From contig NZ_LMEB01000010.1 in the NCBI RefSeq assembly GCF_001425945.1, positions 124,001 to 188,000 on the forward strand: DNA of 64,000 bases, given 5' to 3'. This document shows positions 52,681 to 62,410 of the stretch, one piece after another; positions within the stretch are counted from its first letter, which is position 1; every line of letters starts with the position of its first letter. The notes beneath the pieces are model-generated. The model had not been told where the DNA came from, did not search any database, and saw only the letters and a program-made list of their open reading frames with translations. Source of the stretch: Brevundimonas sp. Root1279 (lineage in GTDB: Bacteria; Pseudomonadota; Alphaproteobacteria; Caulobacterales; Caulobacteraceae). The position numbers were made by a program, and so were the translations under genes.

Positions 52681-52735
52681 TGCCTGCCGGCGGACCCGGT
52701 CGGCAGTATGACGCGCCCCGCCAAAGGAGTTCGTC

Positions 52736-55081
52736 ATGGCCGATCTGCCGCGTCACATACTGCCCATTCCCGACCAGAAGACAGTCGGACTGACCACCTA
52801 CGACGCCAAGGACCCGAACACGAAATATCCGCCGATCAAGGCGCTGCGGCCGCCGGAAGGCGCGCCCAACGTCCTGATCGTGTTGATCGACGACGTCGGC
52901 TTCGGCGCATCCAGCGCCTTCGGCGGTCCCTGCCACACCCCCAATTTCGAGCGCTTGGCGAAGAACGGGCTGAAGTACAACCGCTTCCACACCACCGCCC
53001 TGTGCTCCCCCAGCCGGCAGGCCCTGCTGACCGGCCGCAACCACCATTCGGTCGGCATGGGCGCCATCACCGAGATGGCCACTTCGGCCCCCGGCAACAA
53101 CAGCATCCGGCCCAAGGAGAAGGCGGCCATAGCCGAGATCCTGCGGCTGAACGGCTACTCGACGGCCCAGTTCGGCAAATGCCACGAGGTGCCCCTGTGG
53201 GAGGTCACCCCGGTCGGGCCCTTCAACCAGTGGCCGACGGGCTCCGGCTTCGAGCATTTCTACGGCTTCGTCGGGGGCGAGGCGAACCAGTACTATCCGG
53301 GCCTGTACGAGGGCACCAAATCGGTCGAGCCGCCGCGCACGCCCGAGGAGGGCTACACCCTCACCGAGGACCTCGCGGACCGGGCCATCACCTGGGTCCG
53401 GCAACAGAAGGCCCTCATGTCGGACAAGCCGTTCTTCATGTATTTCGCGCCCGGCGCGACGCACGCGCCGCACCATGTCCCCAAGGCCTGGTCGGACAAG
53501 TACAAGGGCAAGTTCGACGCCGGCTGGGACAAGCTGCGGGAGGAGACTCTCGAACGGCAGAAGAAGCTCGGCGTCATCCCCAAGGACGCGGAACTGACCG
53601 TGCGTCACAAGGAGATCCCCGGCTGGGACGAGGTCGACGAGGCGCTGAAGCCCGTCTTCGCCCGGCAGATGGAGATCTACGCCGGCTTCCTGGAGCAGGC
53701 GGACCATGAGGTCGGTCGCCTGATCGATTCACTCGAGGACCTCGGCGTCCTCGACGACACCCTGATCTACGTCATCATCGGCGACAACGGCGCCTCGGCC
53801 GAAGGCACGCTGAACGGCTGCTTCAACGAGATGTGCACCCTGAACGGCATGCCGGGCATCGAGACGACCGAATTCCTGCTGAGCAAGATCGACGACTTCG
53901 GGACCCCCAAGGCCTACAACCACTACGCTGTCGGCTGGGCCCACGCCCTGTGCGCGCCCTACCAGTGGACCAAGCAGGTCGCTTCCCACTGGGGCGGCAC
54001 GCGCAACGGCACGATCGTCCACTGGCCCAACGGCATCAAGGACAAGGGCGCGATCCGCAGCCAGTTCCACCACGTCATCGACGTGGCCAAGACCATCCTC
54101 GAGGTCTGCAAACTGCCCGAGCCGGCCATCGTCAACAGCATCGCCCAGGCCCCGTTCGAAGGCGTCAGCATGGCCCCGACCTTCAGTGATGCGAAGGCTC
54201 CCGAGACCCACCTGGTCCAGTATTTCGAGATGATGGGCAACCGCGGCATCTATCACGACGGCTGGACCGCCTGCACCAAGCACCGCACGCCGTGGAGCGC
54301 CGATACCCCCTGCGCCTTCGACGACGACGTCTGGGAGCTTTACGCGCCGGACGACTGGACCCAGGCTCGCAACATCGCCAAGGAGAACCCCGCCAAACTG
54401 GCCGAGCTCCAGCGCCTGTGGCTGATCGAGGCGACCAAATACAACGTCGTGCCGCTCGACGACCGCGGCTTCGAACGGGTCAATCCGGACATCGCCGGCC
54501 GGCCGCAGGTCATCAGCGGCAACAGCCAGCTGCTGTTCCCCGGCATGCGCGTGGCCGAGGCCTGCGTCCTGACCCTGAAGAACAAGTCCTACTCGGTCAC
54601 CGCCGACGTCACCGTGCCGGAGGGCGGCGCCGAGGGCGTGATCATCAACCAGGGCGGCGAGGCCGGCGGCTGGGTGCTCTACTGCAAGGACGGCAAGCTG
54701 AAGTATTGCTACAACTTCTTTGGCATCGACTACTTCATCATCGAGGCTGAGAAGCCGGCGCCGGCCGGCAAGCATCAACTCCGCATGGAGTTCAAATATG
54801 ACGGCGGCGGCCTGGCCAAGGGCGGCGACGTGACCCTGTTCTATGACGGCAAGGCGGTCGGGAAGGGCCGGGTCGAGAAGACCCAGCCGATGGGCTATTC
54901 CGCGGACGAAGCCTGCGACGTCGGCAACGACACCGGCTCTCCGGCGTCCCCGGAATACGGCCCGACAAACAACGCCTTCAACGGTCAGCTAGACTGGGTC
55001 CAGATCGACATCGGCGATGACGACCACAGCCATCTGATCAAGCCCGAGGACCGGCTCAAGCTGGCCATGGCGCGACAGTAG
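52736..55081 (+). CDS. Type I (formylglycine) sulfatase, large arylsulfatase form
   Basis: A 781-residue sulfatase. VLIVLIDDVGFGASSAFGG holds the metal-binding Asp pair (52-53). The modified Cys is C90 in LCSPSRQALLTGRN, the canonical C-x-P-x-R. IGDNGASAEG near 345 supplies further metal ligands. A C-terminal extension of about 250 residues, including a lectin-like region (GGAEGVIINQGGEAGGW), is common in this arylsulfatase subgroup. No signal peptide is evident. It would need the FGE encoded at 6734. AAAGGAG precedes the ATG. Confidence 0.93.
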   Translation: MADLPRHILPIPDQKTVGLTTYDAKDPNTKYPPIKALRPPEGAPNVLIVLIDDVGFGASSAFGGPCHTPNFERLAKNGLKYNRFHTTALCSPSRQALLTGRNHHSVGMGAITEMATSAPGNNSIRPKEKAAIAEILRLNGYSTAQFGKCHEVPLWEVTPVGPFNQWPTGSGFEHFYGFVGGEANQYYPGLYEGTKSVEPPRTPEEGYTLTEDLADRAITWVRQQKALMSDKPFFMYFAPGATHAPHHVPKAWSDKYKGKFDAGWDKLREETLERQKKLGVIPKDAELTVRHKEIPGWDEVDEALKPVFARQMEIYAGFLEQADHEVGRLIDSLEDLGVLDDTLIYVIIGDNGASAEGTLNGCFNEMCTLNGMPGIETTEFLLSKIDDFGTPKAYNHYAVGWAHALCAPYQWTKQVASHWGGTRNGTIVHWPNGIKDKGAIRSQFHHVIDVAKTILEVCKLPEPAIVNSIAQAPFEGVSMAPTFSDAKAPETHLVQYFEMMGNRGIYHDGWTACTKHRTPWSADTPCAFDDDVWELYAPDDWTQARNIAKENPAKLAELQRLWLIEATKYNVVPLDDRGFERVNPDIAGRPQVISGNSQLLFPGMRVAEACVLTLKNKSYSVTADVTVPEGGAEGVIINQGGEAGGWVLYCKDGKLKYCYNFFGIDYFIIEAEKPAPAGKHQLRMEFKYDGGGLAKGGDVTLFYDGKAVGKGRVEKTQPMGYSADEACDVGNDTGSPASPEYGPTNNAFNGQLDWVQIDIGDDDHSHLIKPEDRLKLAMARQ

Positions 55082-55114
55082 GCGTCAGGCCTCCGGGCGG
55101 CGTAAGCTCGCAGC

Positions 55115-56836
55115 ATGTTGCTGCTCTTCGTCGCCTATCTCGCCGGCGCCCTGACGATCGTCAGCCCGTGCATCCTGCCGGTGCTGCCGTTCGTGTTCGC
55201 GCGGGCGGGCCAGCCTTTCGTGCGCAGCGGCCTGCCGCTGCTGGCCGGCATGGCGATCACCTTCGCGGCGGTGGCGACCTTGGCGGCCGTCGGCGGCGGC
55301 TGGGCGGTTCAGGCTAATCTGATCGGGCGTTGGGCGGCCCTGGCCCTGCTGGCGGTGCTGGGACTGACGTTGCTGTTTCCGACCCTGGCCGACCGCCTGA
55401 CCCGCCCCCTCGTCGCCATGGGCGCCCGACTGACCGAAGGCGCGTCGGAGCAGACCCGTCGCACCGGCGCCAGCGTCGGTCCGTCCTTCGTGCTGGGCAT
55501 CGCCACCGGCCTGCTCTGGGCGCCCTGCGCGGGACCGGTGCTGGGCCTCATCCTGACCGGGGCGGCGCTGCAGGGGGCGAGCGCCTCGACGACCCTGCTG
55601 CTGGTCGCCTACGCGCTCGGCGCCGCGACCTCCCTGGCCCTCGCCCTTCTGGTCGGCGGGCGGGTGTTCAAGGCGATGAAGGCCTCGCTGGGTGTCGGCG
55701 AATGGGTCCGGCGCGGCCTCGGCGCCCTGGTGCTGGTCGGCGTGGCCGCCATCGCGCTGGGCCTCGACACCGGCCTGCTGACGCGGCTGTCGGCCGGCGG
55801 GACCAATCGGATCGAGCAGGGCCTGCTGGCCCGCGCCGGCGCCGGCGCCCCAGAGGCGCGTCGGGTCGATGTGATGAACCTGCCGGACTTCGGCCCCATG
55901 CCGGGCTTCGAGGGCGGCGGCCCATGGCTGAACGCGTCGCCCCTCACGCCTCAGGACCTCCAGGGCAAGGTCGTGGTCGTCGACTTCTGGACCTACTCCT
56001 GCATCAACTGCGTGCGCACCTTCCCCTACGTCCGCGCCTGGGCCGAACGCTACAAGGACGCCGGCCTGGTCGTGATCGGGGTCCATACGCCCGAGTTCGC
56101 CTTCGAGAAGGATCCCGCCAACGTCCGCGACGCCGTGCGCCGCTTCGACCTCACCTACCCCGTGGTGATGGACAACGACTTCGCCATCTGGCGGGCCTAT
56201 TCGAACCGGTATTGGCCGGCCCACTACTTCATCGACGCCCGGGGTCACGTCCGCCACCTGCATTTCGGCGAGGGCGACTACGACCAGTCGGAGCAGATCA
56301 TCCGCCAGTTGCTGCGGGAGGCGGGCCGCGATCCGGGCCCCGCCCTGTCCCGCGCCGCCGGCGAAGGGGCCGAGGCCGCGTCCAGCCGCGCCGATGACTC
56401 GCCCGAGACCTATGTCGGCTACGCCCGCGCCCGCAGCTTCGCCTCGCCCGAGCCCGTGCTCAGGGACGCCGCCCGGCTCTATTCGGCCCCCGCGCTGACC
56501 CTCAACCAGTGGGCCCTGTCCGGTTCGTGGATCGTCCGCGCCGAGCAAGCCGAGGCGGTCCAGGCCGGCGGCAGGCTCCGTTTCCGCTTCAAGGCCCGCG
56601 ACCTGCACCTGGTGCTGGGCTCGGCCGGCGATCGGCCGGTGCGGTTCCGGGTCACCCTGGACGGCCGGCCGCCCGGACCCGACGCGGGCGCGGACATCGA
56701 CGCCCAGGGCTTCGGCCGCATCGATGGACAGCGGCTCTACCAGCTGATCCGCCGCTCCGAGGGCGCGGGCGAACACCTGTTCGAGATCGAATTCCTCGAC
56801 CCCGGCGCCCAGGCCTTCGCCTTCACCTTCGGCTAG
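55115..56836 (+). CDS. DipZ/CcdA-type thiol-disulfide membrane protein with thioredoxin and C-terminal domain
   Basis: 573 residues. The first 220 form a CcdA/DsbD-like membrane domain with about six helices and the conserved Cys-Pro pairs in SPCILPVLPF and WAPCAGP. A thioredoxin/AhpC-like domain follows (about 280-420) with the redox motif C-I-N-C in YSCINCVRTFP. A C-terminal beta domain (about 430-573) completes the architecture of mycobacterial-type DipZ. It would carry reducing equivalents from the cytoplasm to periplasmic partners, for example during cytochrome c maturation or protein repair. It starts 33 bases after the sulfatase. Confidence 0.9.
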   Translation: MLLLFVAYLAGALTIVSPCILPVLPFVFARAGQPFVRSGLPLLAGMAITFAAVATLAAVGGGWAVQANLIGRWAALALLAVLGLTLLFPTLADRLTRPLVAMGARLTEGASEQTRRTGASVGPSFVLGIATGLLWAPCAGPVLGLILTGAALQGASASTTLLLVAYALGAATSLALALLVGGRVFKAMKASLGVGEWVRRGLGALVLVGVAAIALGLDTGLLTRLSAGGTNRIEQGLLARAGAGAPEARRVDVMNLPDFGPMPGFEGGGPWLNASPLTPQDLQGKVVVVDFWTYSCINCVRTFPYVRAWAERYKDAGLVVIGVHTPEFAFEKDPANVRDAVRRFDLTYPVVMDNDFAIWRAYSNRYWPAHYFIDARGHVRHLHFGEGDYDQSEQIIRQLLREAGRDPGPALSRAAGEGAEAASSRADDSPETYVGYARARSFASPEPVLRDAARLYSAPALTLNQWALSGSWIVRAEQAEAVQAGGRLRFRFKARDLHLVLGSAGDRPVRFRVTLDGRPPGPDAGADIDAQGFGRIDGQRLYQLIRRSEGAGEHLFEIEFLDPGAQAFAFTFG

Positions 56837-56853
56837 GCCCAACCGCTCAGGCT

Positions 56854-58245
56854 CTAGGGCCTGACGAAACCCCGCAGCACGCAGGCCTCGGTGCTCAGCA
56901 CCAGCTTGCTGAGGTCGACCCGCTTCGGCTCAGCGAACATCAGGTAGTAGTATTTGGTCTGCTCCGACCACCAGTAGCCGGGGCAGTTGTCGCCCTGGGT
57001 CATCGGCCGGGTCGTGATGTCGGCCAGCGACGTGTAGCCGTAGGCCGCCTTCGAGGTGGCCTTCATGTTGCGATAGTGCTGGGCCGTCAGCACGCGGTAA
57101 CGCTCGTCGCGGTCGCCCAGCCACAGGTTCAGGCAGGCGTCGGCGAATTCGGGGCGCAGGCCGGTCCGCTTGGTTCGGGCGACGCCGGCGGTGACGTCGA
57201 TCGACTCCGGGATGATGACGTACTTGTCCTGCATGGCCTCGTAGCTGGCCAGGAAGTCGTCACCCTCGGCCTTGAAGCCCGCCTGCCCCAGCAGCCCCGC
57301 CAGGTAGCCGCCCAGCACCGTCTGCGAGGTCCCGGTCACCGCCCCGGTCTGATAGTCGACCATCGGGAACCACAGCCGCCCCTCGTACCGCTTGCCCTGG
57401 TGGGCGATCATGGCGGCGAGGCATTCCTGGGCCCAGCCCTTCATCTCGGCGTCGCCGAACAGGTCCCAGCTGTCCCAGAGGTATTCGTAGAAGCTGTCCG
57501 CATAGACATCGATCGAGGCGTTGCGGCTGGTGAACTCGCCCGTCTCGGCATGGATGTTGGCGGCCATCAGGCCAAGGTCGGAGCGCTTGTCCAGCGCATG
57601 CTTCATGGCTCGCTTGGCGGCGGCGTAGTAGCGGTCGTCGCCGGTCAGCTGACCCAGCAGGCCGAACTCGGTGGCGTAGGTGCCGATTTCAGCCAGGTTG
57701 GTCTCCGGGTCGCGCACCGCCCCCGTCTTCAGGTTCACATAGCGAAACGGCAGGCCGTGCGGCGAGGCGTCGAAGGCCTTCATCAGCCGGTCGGCGAGGT
57801 CCTTTGCCTTGGCCAGCAGCACCGGATCGCCGCAGGCCAGATGCGCCGCCAGCAGGCCGCCGACCAGACGGATGTTGGTCTCGAACACCTGCGAATAGCC
57901 GTCGATGTCGAAGTTCAGGCTCGACTTGACCCAGTCGACGCCCTGCTGGAACTCGGTGTCCAGCTCCATGATCCAGAGGGTGGCCAGCGCCTCGACCAGC
58001 GACAGGCCCAGATCATGACCGTCGATGAAGAAGGACCGCGAAGTCCCCGACACCGGGTTGATCTCGTCCTTGCCCCAGGCGCGGTCGACGTAATGATCCC
58101 AGGCCCATTTGAACTCGGCTTTCACGTCGGCGCCGAGCGCGGCCCAGTCCTCGGAGCGGGCGTAGGCGGGCGCGCCGGCGAGGCCGGCGAAGGCGGAGCC
58201 GCCCATCAGGGCGAGGGCGGAGCGGCGATTCAGGGACAGGGTCAT
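56854..58245 (-). CDS. GH47 alpha-1,2-mannosidase
   Basis: 463 residues with a probable Tat signal (NRRSALALMGG, ending near 29). The GH47 blocks are in order: FFIDGHDLGLSLVEALATLW, ETNIRLVGGLLAAHLACGD, NLAEIGTYATEFGLL, SFYEYLWDSWDLFGD, GLRPEFADACLNLWLGD and LSTEACVLRGF, the last corresponding to the Ca2+-binding Thr-Glu near the C-terminus. GH47 enzymes are Ca2+-dependent inverting alpha-1,2-mannosidases. They are rare in bacteria and are best known from eukaryotic ER/Golgi, but one from Caulobacter K31 has been characterised. It is convergent with dipZ. Confidence 0.93.
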   Translation of the reverse strand: MTLSLNRRSALALMGGSAFAGLAGAPAYARSEDWAALGADVKAEFKWAWDHYVDRAWGKDEINPVSGTSRSFFIDGHDLGLSLVEALATLWIMELDTEFQQGVDWVKSSLNFDIDGYSQVFETNIRLVGGLLAAHLACGDPVLLAKAKDLADRLMKAFDASPHGLPFRYVNLKTGAVRDPETNLAEIGTYATEFGLLGQLTGDDRYYAAAKRAMKHALDKRSDLGLMAANIHAETGEFTSRNASIDVYADSFYEYLWDSWDLFGDAEMKGWAQECLAAMIAHQGKRYEGRLWFPMVDYQTGAVTGTSQTVLGGYLAGLLGQAGFKAEGDDFLASYEAMQDKYVIIPESIDVTAGVARTKRTGLRPEFADACLNLWLGDRDERYRVLTAQHYRNMKATSKAAYGYTSLADITTRPMTQGDNCPGYWWSEQTKYYYLMFAEPKRVDLSKLVLSTEACVLRGFVRP

Positions 58246-58280
58246 GCGTCACCGTATCCCGGCCACGCCTGCCCGCAAGT

Positions 58281-59045
58281 CTAGCCGTTCTGGGCCGCCA
58301 GCCTCGGGCCGATCATCCACGGCGGCTCGGGCATGGCCCGGCGGGCGTGGACCTGCGCGCGGGTCCACTGGTCGTGCAGGTCGACGAAATAGGGGTCGTC
58401 AGCCTCGATCCGCCGTTCGTCGCCGACGATGGCGTCGCGGCGCAGGGTGAGCATGTCGAAGGGCGCCCCGACGCCCACGTTCGAGCGCATGGTCGTCGAG
58501 AAGGAGATCAGTCCCAGCTTCACCGCCTCCGACAGGCTTGAATCGTATTCCAGCCCGCTCTCCAGGATCGGCTTGCCGTATTTCAGCTCGCCGATCTGCA
58601 GATACGGCGTGTCGCGGCCGACCTCGATGAAATTGCCTTGGCTGTAGATCAGGTAGAGCCCCATCTCGCCGCCGGCGAGTTGGCCGCCCAGCAGCATGGA
58701 GGCCGAGGTGTTGAGGCTGTCCGCCTGCAGGCCCGGCGCGATCGCCATGCGCACGCTGCGCAGAGCATGGCCCAGCAGTTGGGCGCAACGAAACAGGGAC
58801 GGCGCGGTCTCCAGCGTCTCGGCCGGTTCGCCGACGTTTAGGTGCACGCCCTCGCGCACCATGGCCAGGGCGGTCTGGGTGACCGACAGATTGCCCGCCG
58901 TGCAGACCCCGAGCACCCGCTCGCCGACCTTCTCGAAGATATGCATTTTCCGATAGGACGAGATGTTGTCGACACCCGCATTCGTGCGCGTGTCCGCGAT
59001 CATCGCCAGGCCTTCCTCGACCAGCATGCCAACGCAATAGGTCAT
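58281..59045 (-). CDS. Anbu (ancestral beta-subunit) proteasome-type peptidase
   Basis: A 254-residue Ntn-hydrolase. It begins MTYCVGMLVEEG; after Met removal Thr becomes the N-terminal nucleophile as in other Anbu proteins. ADTRTNAGVDNISSY near 18-32 and GVCTAGNLSVTQ near 46-57 are family blocks. The ATG at 59045 is fixed by this N-terminus. Anbu forms homo-oligomeric rings and is thought to take part in a proteolytic or peptide-processing pathway. The gene lies last in the canonical operon with transglutaminase-like, alpha-E and ATP-grasp genes. Confidence 0.95.
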   Translation of the reverse strand: MTYCVGMLVEEGLAMIADTRTNAGVDNISSYRKMHIFEKVGERVLGVCTAGNLSVTQTALAMVREGVHLNVGEPAETLETAPSLFRCAQLLGHALRSVRMAIAPGLQADSLNTSASMLLGGQLAGGEMGLYLIYSQGNFIEVGRDTPYLQIGELKYGKPILESGLEYDSSLSEAVKLGLISFSTTMRSNVGVGAPFDMLTLRRDAIVGDERRIEADDPYFVDLHDQWTRAQVHARRAMPEPPWMIGPRLAAQNG

Positions 59046-59118
59046 CGGGCGCGCCAACTCCGGTGCACATCGGTCATGGGCCGACGGTAGCTGATTCCCG
59101 CGGCGGCCATGTCGCAGT

Positions 59119-59946
59119 TTACGCCTGTTGTTGCCCCTGTTGCACCTCTGCATCACGAACATTGAGCCGAACGGCCAGTTGCTCGCCCCCGCCGCCATAG
59201 CTGGCGCCCCGCACGGGAGCCGCGCCGAGGTAGTCCAGGCCAGTCGCCACCCGCACATAGCGGTCGGTCGGACAGATGCCGTTGGCGGCGTCGAAACCGA
59301 CCCAACCCAGGCCCTCGACCCAGGCTTCAGCCCAGGCGTGGGCGGCCTCTTGCTGATCCTGTCCGTCCAGCCGCAACAGGTGGCCGGAGACGTAACGCGC
59401 GGGCACGCCCATTTGTCGGGCGCAGGCGATGAAGACGTGGGCGTGGTCCTGGCAGACCCCCCGCCCCAGGGCCAACACCTCGGCCGCGGTGTGGGTCGGC
59501 GTGGTCACCCCGACCTCGAAGGCCACCGACCCGTGAATGGCCGCCATCAGCCGGTGCATCCGGTCCAGCGGCGGATGGGCCAGGAACTCCGAGGCGAAAA
59601 CCGAGATCAGCTGGTCGCGCTTGGTCAGCTCGGTGTCGCGCAGGAAGACCAGCGGCGACAGCGTCTCCTGGTCGGCTGGCACGACGCCATGGGTGTCCGT
59701 GGTCGCCACCTCGCCCGACACCCGCACTGACAGGCTACGCGTCGGCTGCTCGGTGTAGAGGGTATGGACGATGTTGCCGAAGGCGTCCTCGGTCCGTCGC
59801 AGCCGGGCGTCGACATCGGTCTCGACGCGCCAGTGCCGCACCTGCTGCGCCTCGCTGGAGCGCGGCGTCATGCGCAGCACCTGGATGATGAACCGCGCGG
59901 CGCGGTGGTAGTCGTAGGTGGTGAGGTGGTCGATGCTGATGAGCAT
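59119..59946 (-). CDS. Transglutaminase-like cysteine protease-fold protein (Anbu operon)
   Basis: 275 residues with an N-terminal beta domain (HLTTYDYHRAARF near 7-20) and a transglutaminase-like core. The Cys is in GRGVCQDHAHVFIACARQ near 160, the His in AAHAWAEAWVEGLGWVGFD near 205 and the Asp in GFDAANG. It may cleave or form isopeptide bonds on the product of the ATP-grasp enzyme; this is inference from operon conservation. It lies four bases from the alpha-E gene. Confidence 0.92.
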   Translation of the reverse strand: MLISIDHLTTYDYHRAARFIIQVLRMTPRSSEAQQVRHWRVETDVDARLRRTEDAFGNIVHTLYTEQPTRSLSVRVSGEVATTDTHGVVPADQETLSPLVFLRDTELTKRDQLISVFASEFLAHPPLDRMHRLMAAIHGSVAFEVGVTTPTHTAAEVLALGRGVCQDHAHVFIACARQMGVPARYVSGHLLRLDGQDQQEAAHAWAEAWVEGLGWVGFDAANGICPTDRYVRVATGLDYLGAAPVRGASYGGGGEQLAVRLNVRDAEVQQGQQQA

Positions 59947-59949
59947 GGG

Positions 59950-60882
59950 TCAGGCCAGATACTGGTCGTGGATGGCCTGACCCAGGCGGCCGTTCTCGCC
60001 CAGGAACTCCTGGATGTACTCGTGCAGGCCGGACTGGAAGATGGCCTCGATGCGCGAGTGGTCGAACTGGCGCATCCGCTCGGCCGCCAGCCGCTGCGCC
60101 GGCCCGCGTCGGCCGTAGTCAGTGGCCAACCGCTCGAGGTAGCGGACGATCGAGGCCTGGCAGCTGGCCAGCGAGCGGGGCATCTGCCGGTTCAGCACCA
60201 GCAGATCAGCCACCAGCCATGGCTTGACGCTATCGCGGTAGACCCAGCGATAGGCCGTCAGGGCCGACACCTCGCGCAACAGGGTCGTCCACTGGAAATA
60301 GTCCAGCTGCCCGCCCACGCGCTCGCCCTCGGGCAGCAGCAGATTGTACTTCACGTCCAGCAGCCGGGCGGTGTTGTCGGCCCGCTCGATCGCCGCGCCC
60401 AGACGCAGGAAATAGTAGGCGTCATTACGCAGCATGGTCCGCGAGGTCGCGCCCTCGATGGCCAGGGTTGTGTTCTTGACCCATTCCAGGAAGCGGCCGA
60501 AGTCATCCCGGCGTGTCGGCTGCCCCTGCTCCGTTAGACCGTTCCAGGCCCCGTTCAGGGCCTCCCAGACCTCGACGGTCAGGGCGGTGCGCACCGAGCG
60601 CGCATTGGTCCGGGCGCGGGTGATGCAGGCGGTGATCGAGGACGGATTGTCCGGCGAGAAGGCCAGGTATTCGCGCACCGACTTCTCGGTCGGCGAGCGG
60701 CCGAGCGCGCGGGGCGCCCCGGCCGAGGCCAGGGCGCTGGCCCAGACCGTCTCGGCGTCGCCGTCGCCGCGCGTGGGGATGGCCGCCAGGCGGATCGTCG
60801 CCTCGAGGATGCGGGCGAGGAAGTCCGCCCGCTCCATGTAGCGGCCGGTCCAGTACAGGCTGTCTGCGGTACGGCTAAGCAT
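59950..60882 (-). CDS. Alpha-E domain protein (Anbu operon)
   Basis: A 310-residue all-helical protein starting MLSRTADSLYWTGRYMERAD, the strongly conserved start of this family, with a later conserved WxWxYRDSVKP (here YRWVYRDSVKPW) segment. Its biochemical role is unknown, but it always accompanies the ATP-grasp and transglutaminase genes. Its ATG overlaps the ATP-grasp stop (TGATG), so the two proteins are translationally coupled. Confidence 0.92.
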   Translation of the reverse strand: MLSRTADSLYWTGRYMERADFLARILEATIRLAAIPTRGDGDAETVWASALASAGAPRALGRSPTEKSVREYLAFSPDNPSSITACITRARTNARSVRTALTVEVWEALNGAWNGLTEQGQPTRRDDFGRFLEWVKNTTLAIEGATSRTMLRNDAYYFLRLGAAIERADNTARLLDVKYNLLLPEGERVGGQLDYFQWTTLLREVSALTAYRWVYRDSVKPWLVADLLVLNRQMPRSLASCQASIVRYLERLATDYGRRGPAQRLAAERMRQFDHSRIEAIFQSGLHEYIQEFLGENGRLGQAIHDQYLA

Positions 60883-62297
60883 CAGACGTCCAGCACCCAG
60901 GTGTCCTTGGTTCCGCCGCCCTGGCTGGAGTTGACCACCAGCGAACCGGGCTTCAGCGCCACGCGCGTCAGGCCGCCCGGGGCCACCTTCACCCCGTCGG
61001 GGCTGGACAGCACAAAGGGTCGCAGGTCGACGTGGCGCGACGCCAGCTGTCCCTTGTCCAGGGTCGGCGCGGTCGACAGTTGCAGCGTCGGCTGGGCGAT
61101 AAAGGCTTCAGGGTCGGCGATCAGCTTCTTGCGGAAGGTCTCGATCTCGGTCTTCGACGCAGCCGGTCCGACCAGCATGCCGTAGCCGCCCGAGCCGCCG
61201 ACCTCCTTGACCACCAGCTCGCCGAGGTTGGCCAGCACATATTTCAGCGCCTCCGGCTCGCGGCAGCGCCAAGTCGGGACGTTCTTCAGGATCGGCTCCT
61301 CGCCGGTGAAGAAGCGGATGATCTCGGGCATGTAGGTGTAGACGGCCTTGTCGTCCGCCACGCCGGTGCCGACCGCATTGGCCAGGGTCACCGTCCCCTC
61401 CTGATAGGCCGTCATCAGCCCCGGCACGCCGAGGGTCGAGTCCGGCCGGAAGGTCAACGGATCCAGGTAGTCGTCGTCGATGCGCCGGTAGATGACGTCG
61501 ATCTGCTGGCGCCCCTCGGTCGTGCGCATGAAGACCTTGCCGTCGTCGACGAACAGGTCGCGGCCCTCGACCAGTTCGACCCCCAGCTTGTCTGCCAGGA
61601 AGCTGTGCTCATAGTAGGCCGAGTTGAACGGCCCCGGCGTCAGCACGACGATGGTCGGATCGCCCCCCGCCGCCTCGGGCGCGCAGGCCCGCAAGGACGC
61701 CAGCAGCATGTCGGCGTAGGTCTCGACGGGCCGCACCGGATAGTCGGCGAACAGGTCCGGGAAGAGCCGCATCATCATCTCGCGGTTCTCGAGCATGTAG
61801 CTGACCCCGCTCGGCGTGCGGGCGTTGTCCTCAAGGACGTAGAAACCGTCCTCGCCGGTGCGCACCAGGTCGACGCCGGCGATGTGGGTCCATACCCCGC
61901 GCGGCGGCCGGCGGCCCTGCATCTCCGGCACATAGTGGGGGTTGGTCAGGACCAGTTCGGCCGGGACGACGCCCGCCTTCAGACATTCCTGCCGGTCGTA
62001 CACGTCGGCCAGGAACAGGTTCATGGCGGTGACCCGTTGGACCAGCCCGGCCTCCAGCGTCGCCCATTCCGCCGCGCCGATGATGCGCGGCACCACGTCG
62101 AACGGGATCAGCCGCTCGCTGGAGTCGGCGTCGCCATAGACGGCGAAGGTGATGCCCATGCGGCGGAAGAACAGCTCGGCCTGTCGTGAGCGCGCCTGCA
62201 GCAGGCCGTCTGGCGCGTCCGCCAGCCATTTGGCCAGGCCGCGATAGCTCCGACGGACCGCGCCCGTCCCGTCACCTGACATCTCGTCGAAGGCCAT
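60882..62297 (-). CDS. Circularly permuted ATP-grasp enzyme, type 2 (Anbu operon)
   Basis: About 471 residues. The conserved blocks DDGKVFMRTTEGRQQIDVIYRR and DLVRTGEDGFYVLEDNARTPSGV (near 150-175) and GTGVADDKAVYTYMPEIIRF (near 305) are signatures. This fold ligates an amine to a carboxyl group with ATP, perhaps making a small peptide or peptide tag. The ATG at 62297 has AAGGGAGCGGC; the longer frame to 62387 is less likely. It is the first gene of the four-gene operon. Confidence 0.92.
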   Translation of the reverse strand: MAFDEMSGDGTGAVRRSYRGLAKWLADAPDGLLQARSRQAELFFRRMGITFAVYGDADSSERLIPFDVVPRIIGAAEWATLEAGLVQRVTAMNLFLADVYDRQECLKAGVVPAELVLTNPHYVPEMQGRRPPRGVWTHIAGVDLVRTGEDGFYVLEDNARTPSGVSYMLENREMMMRLFPDLFADYPVRPVETYADMLLASLRACAPEAAGGDPTIVVLTPGPFNSAYYEHSFLADKLGVELVEGRDLFVDDGKVFMRTTEGRQQIDVIYRRIDDDYLDPLTFRPDSTLGVPGLMTAYQEGTVTLANAVGTGVADDKAVYTYMPEIIRFFTGEEPILKNVPTWRCREPEALKYVLANLGELVVKEVGGSGGYGMLVGPAASKTEIETFRKKLIADPEAFIAQPTLQLSTAPTLDKGQLASRHVDLRPFVLSSPDGVKVAPGGLTRVALKPGSLVVNSSQGGGTKDTWVLDV

Positions 62298-62410
62298 GCC
62301 GCTCCCTTGTCGGTAATGGATCACCGTGGCCCGGATGGCGGCGCCCGCGCAACTGCTATGTGTCGGATTCGCAAAGGCCGCTGACACCTTCGTGAGATCG
62401 CGTGAGATCA

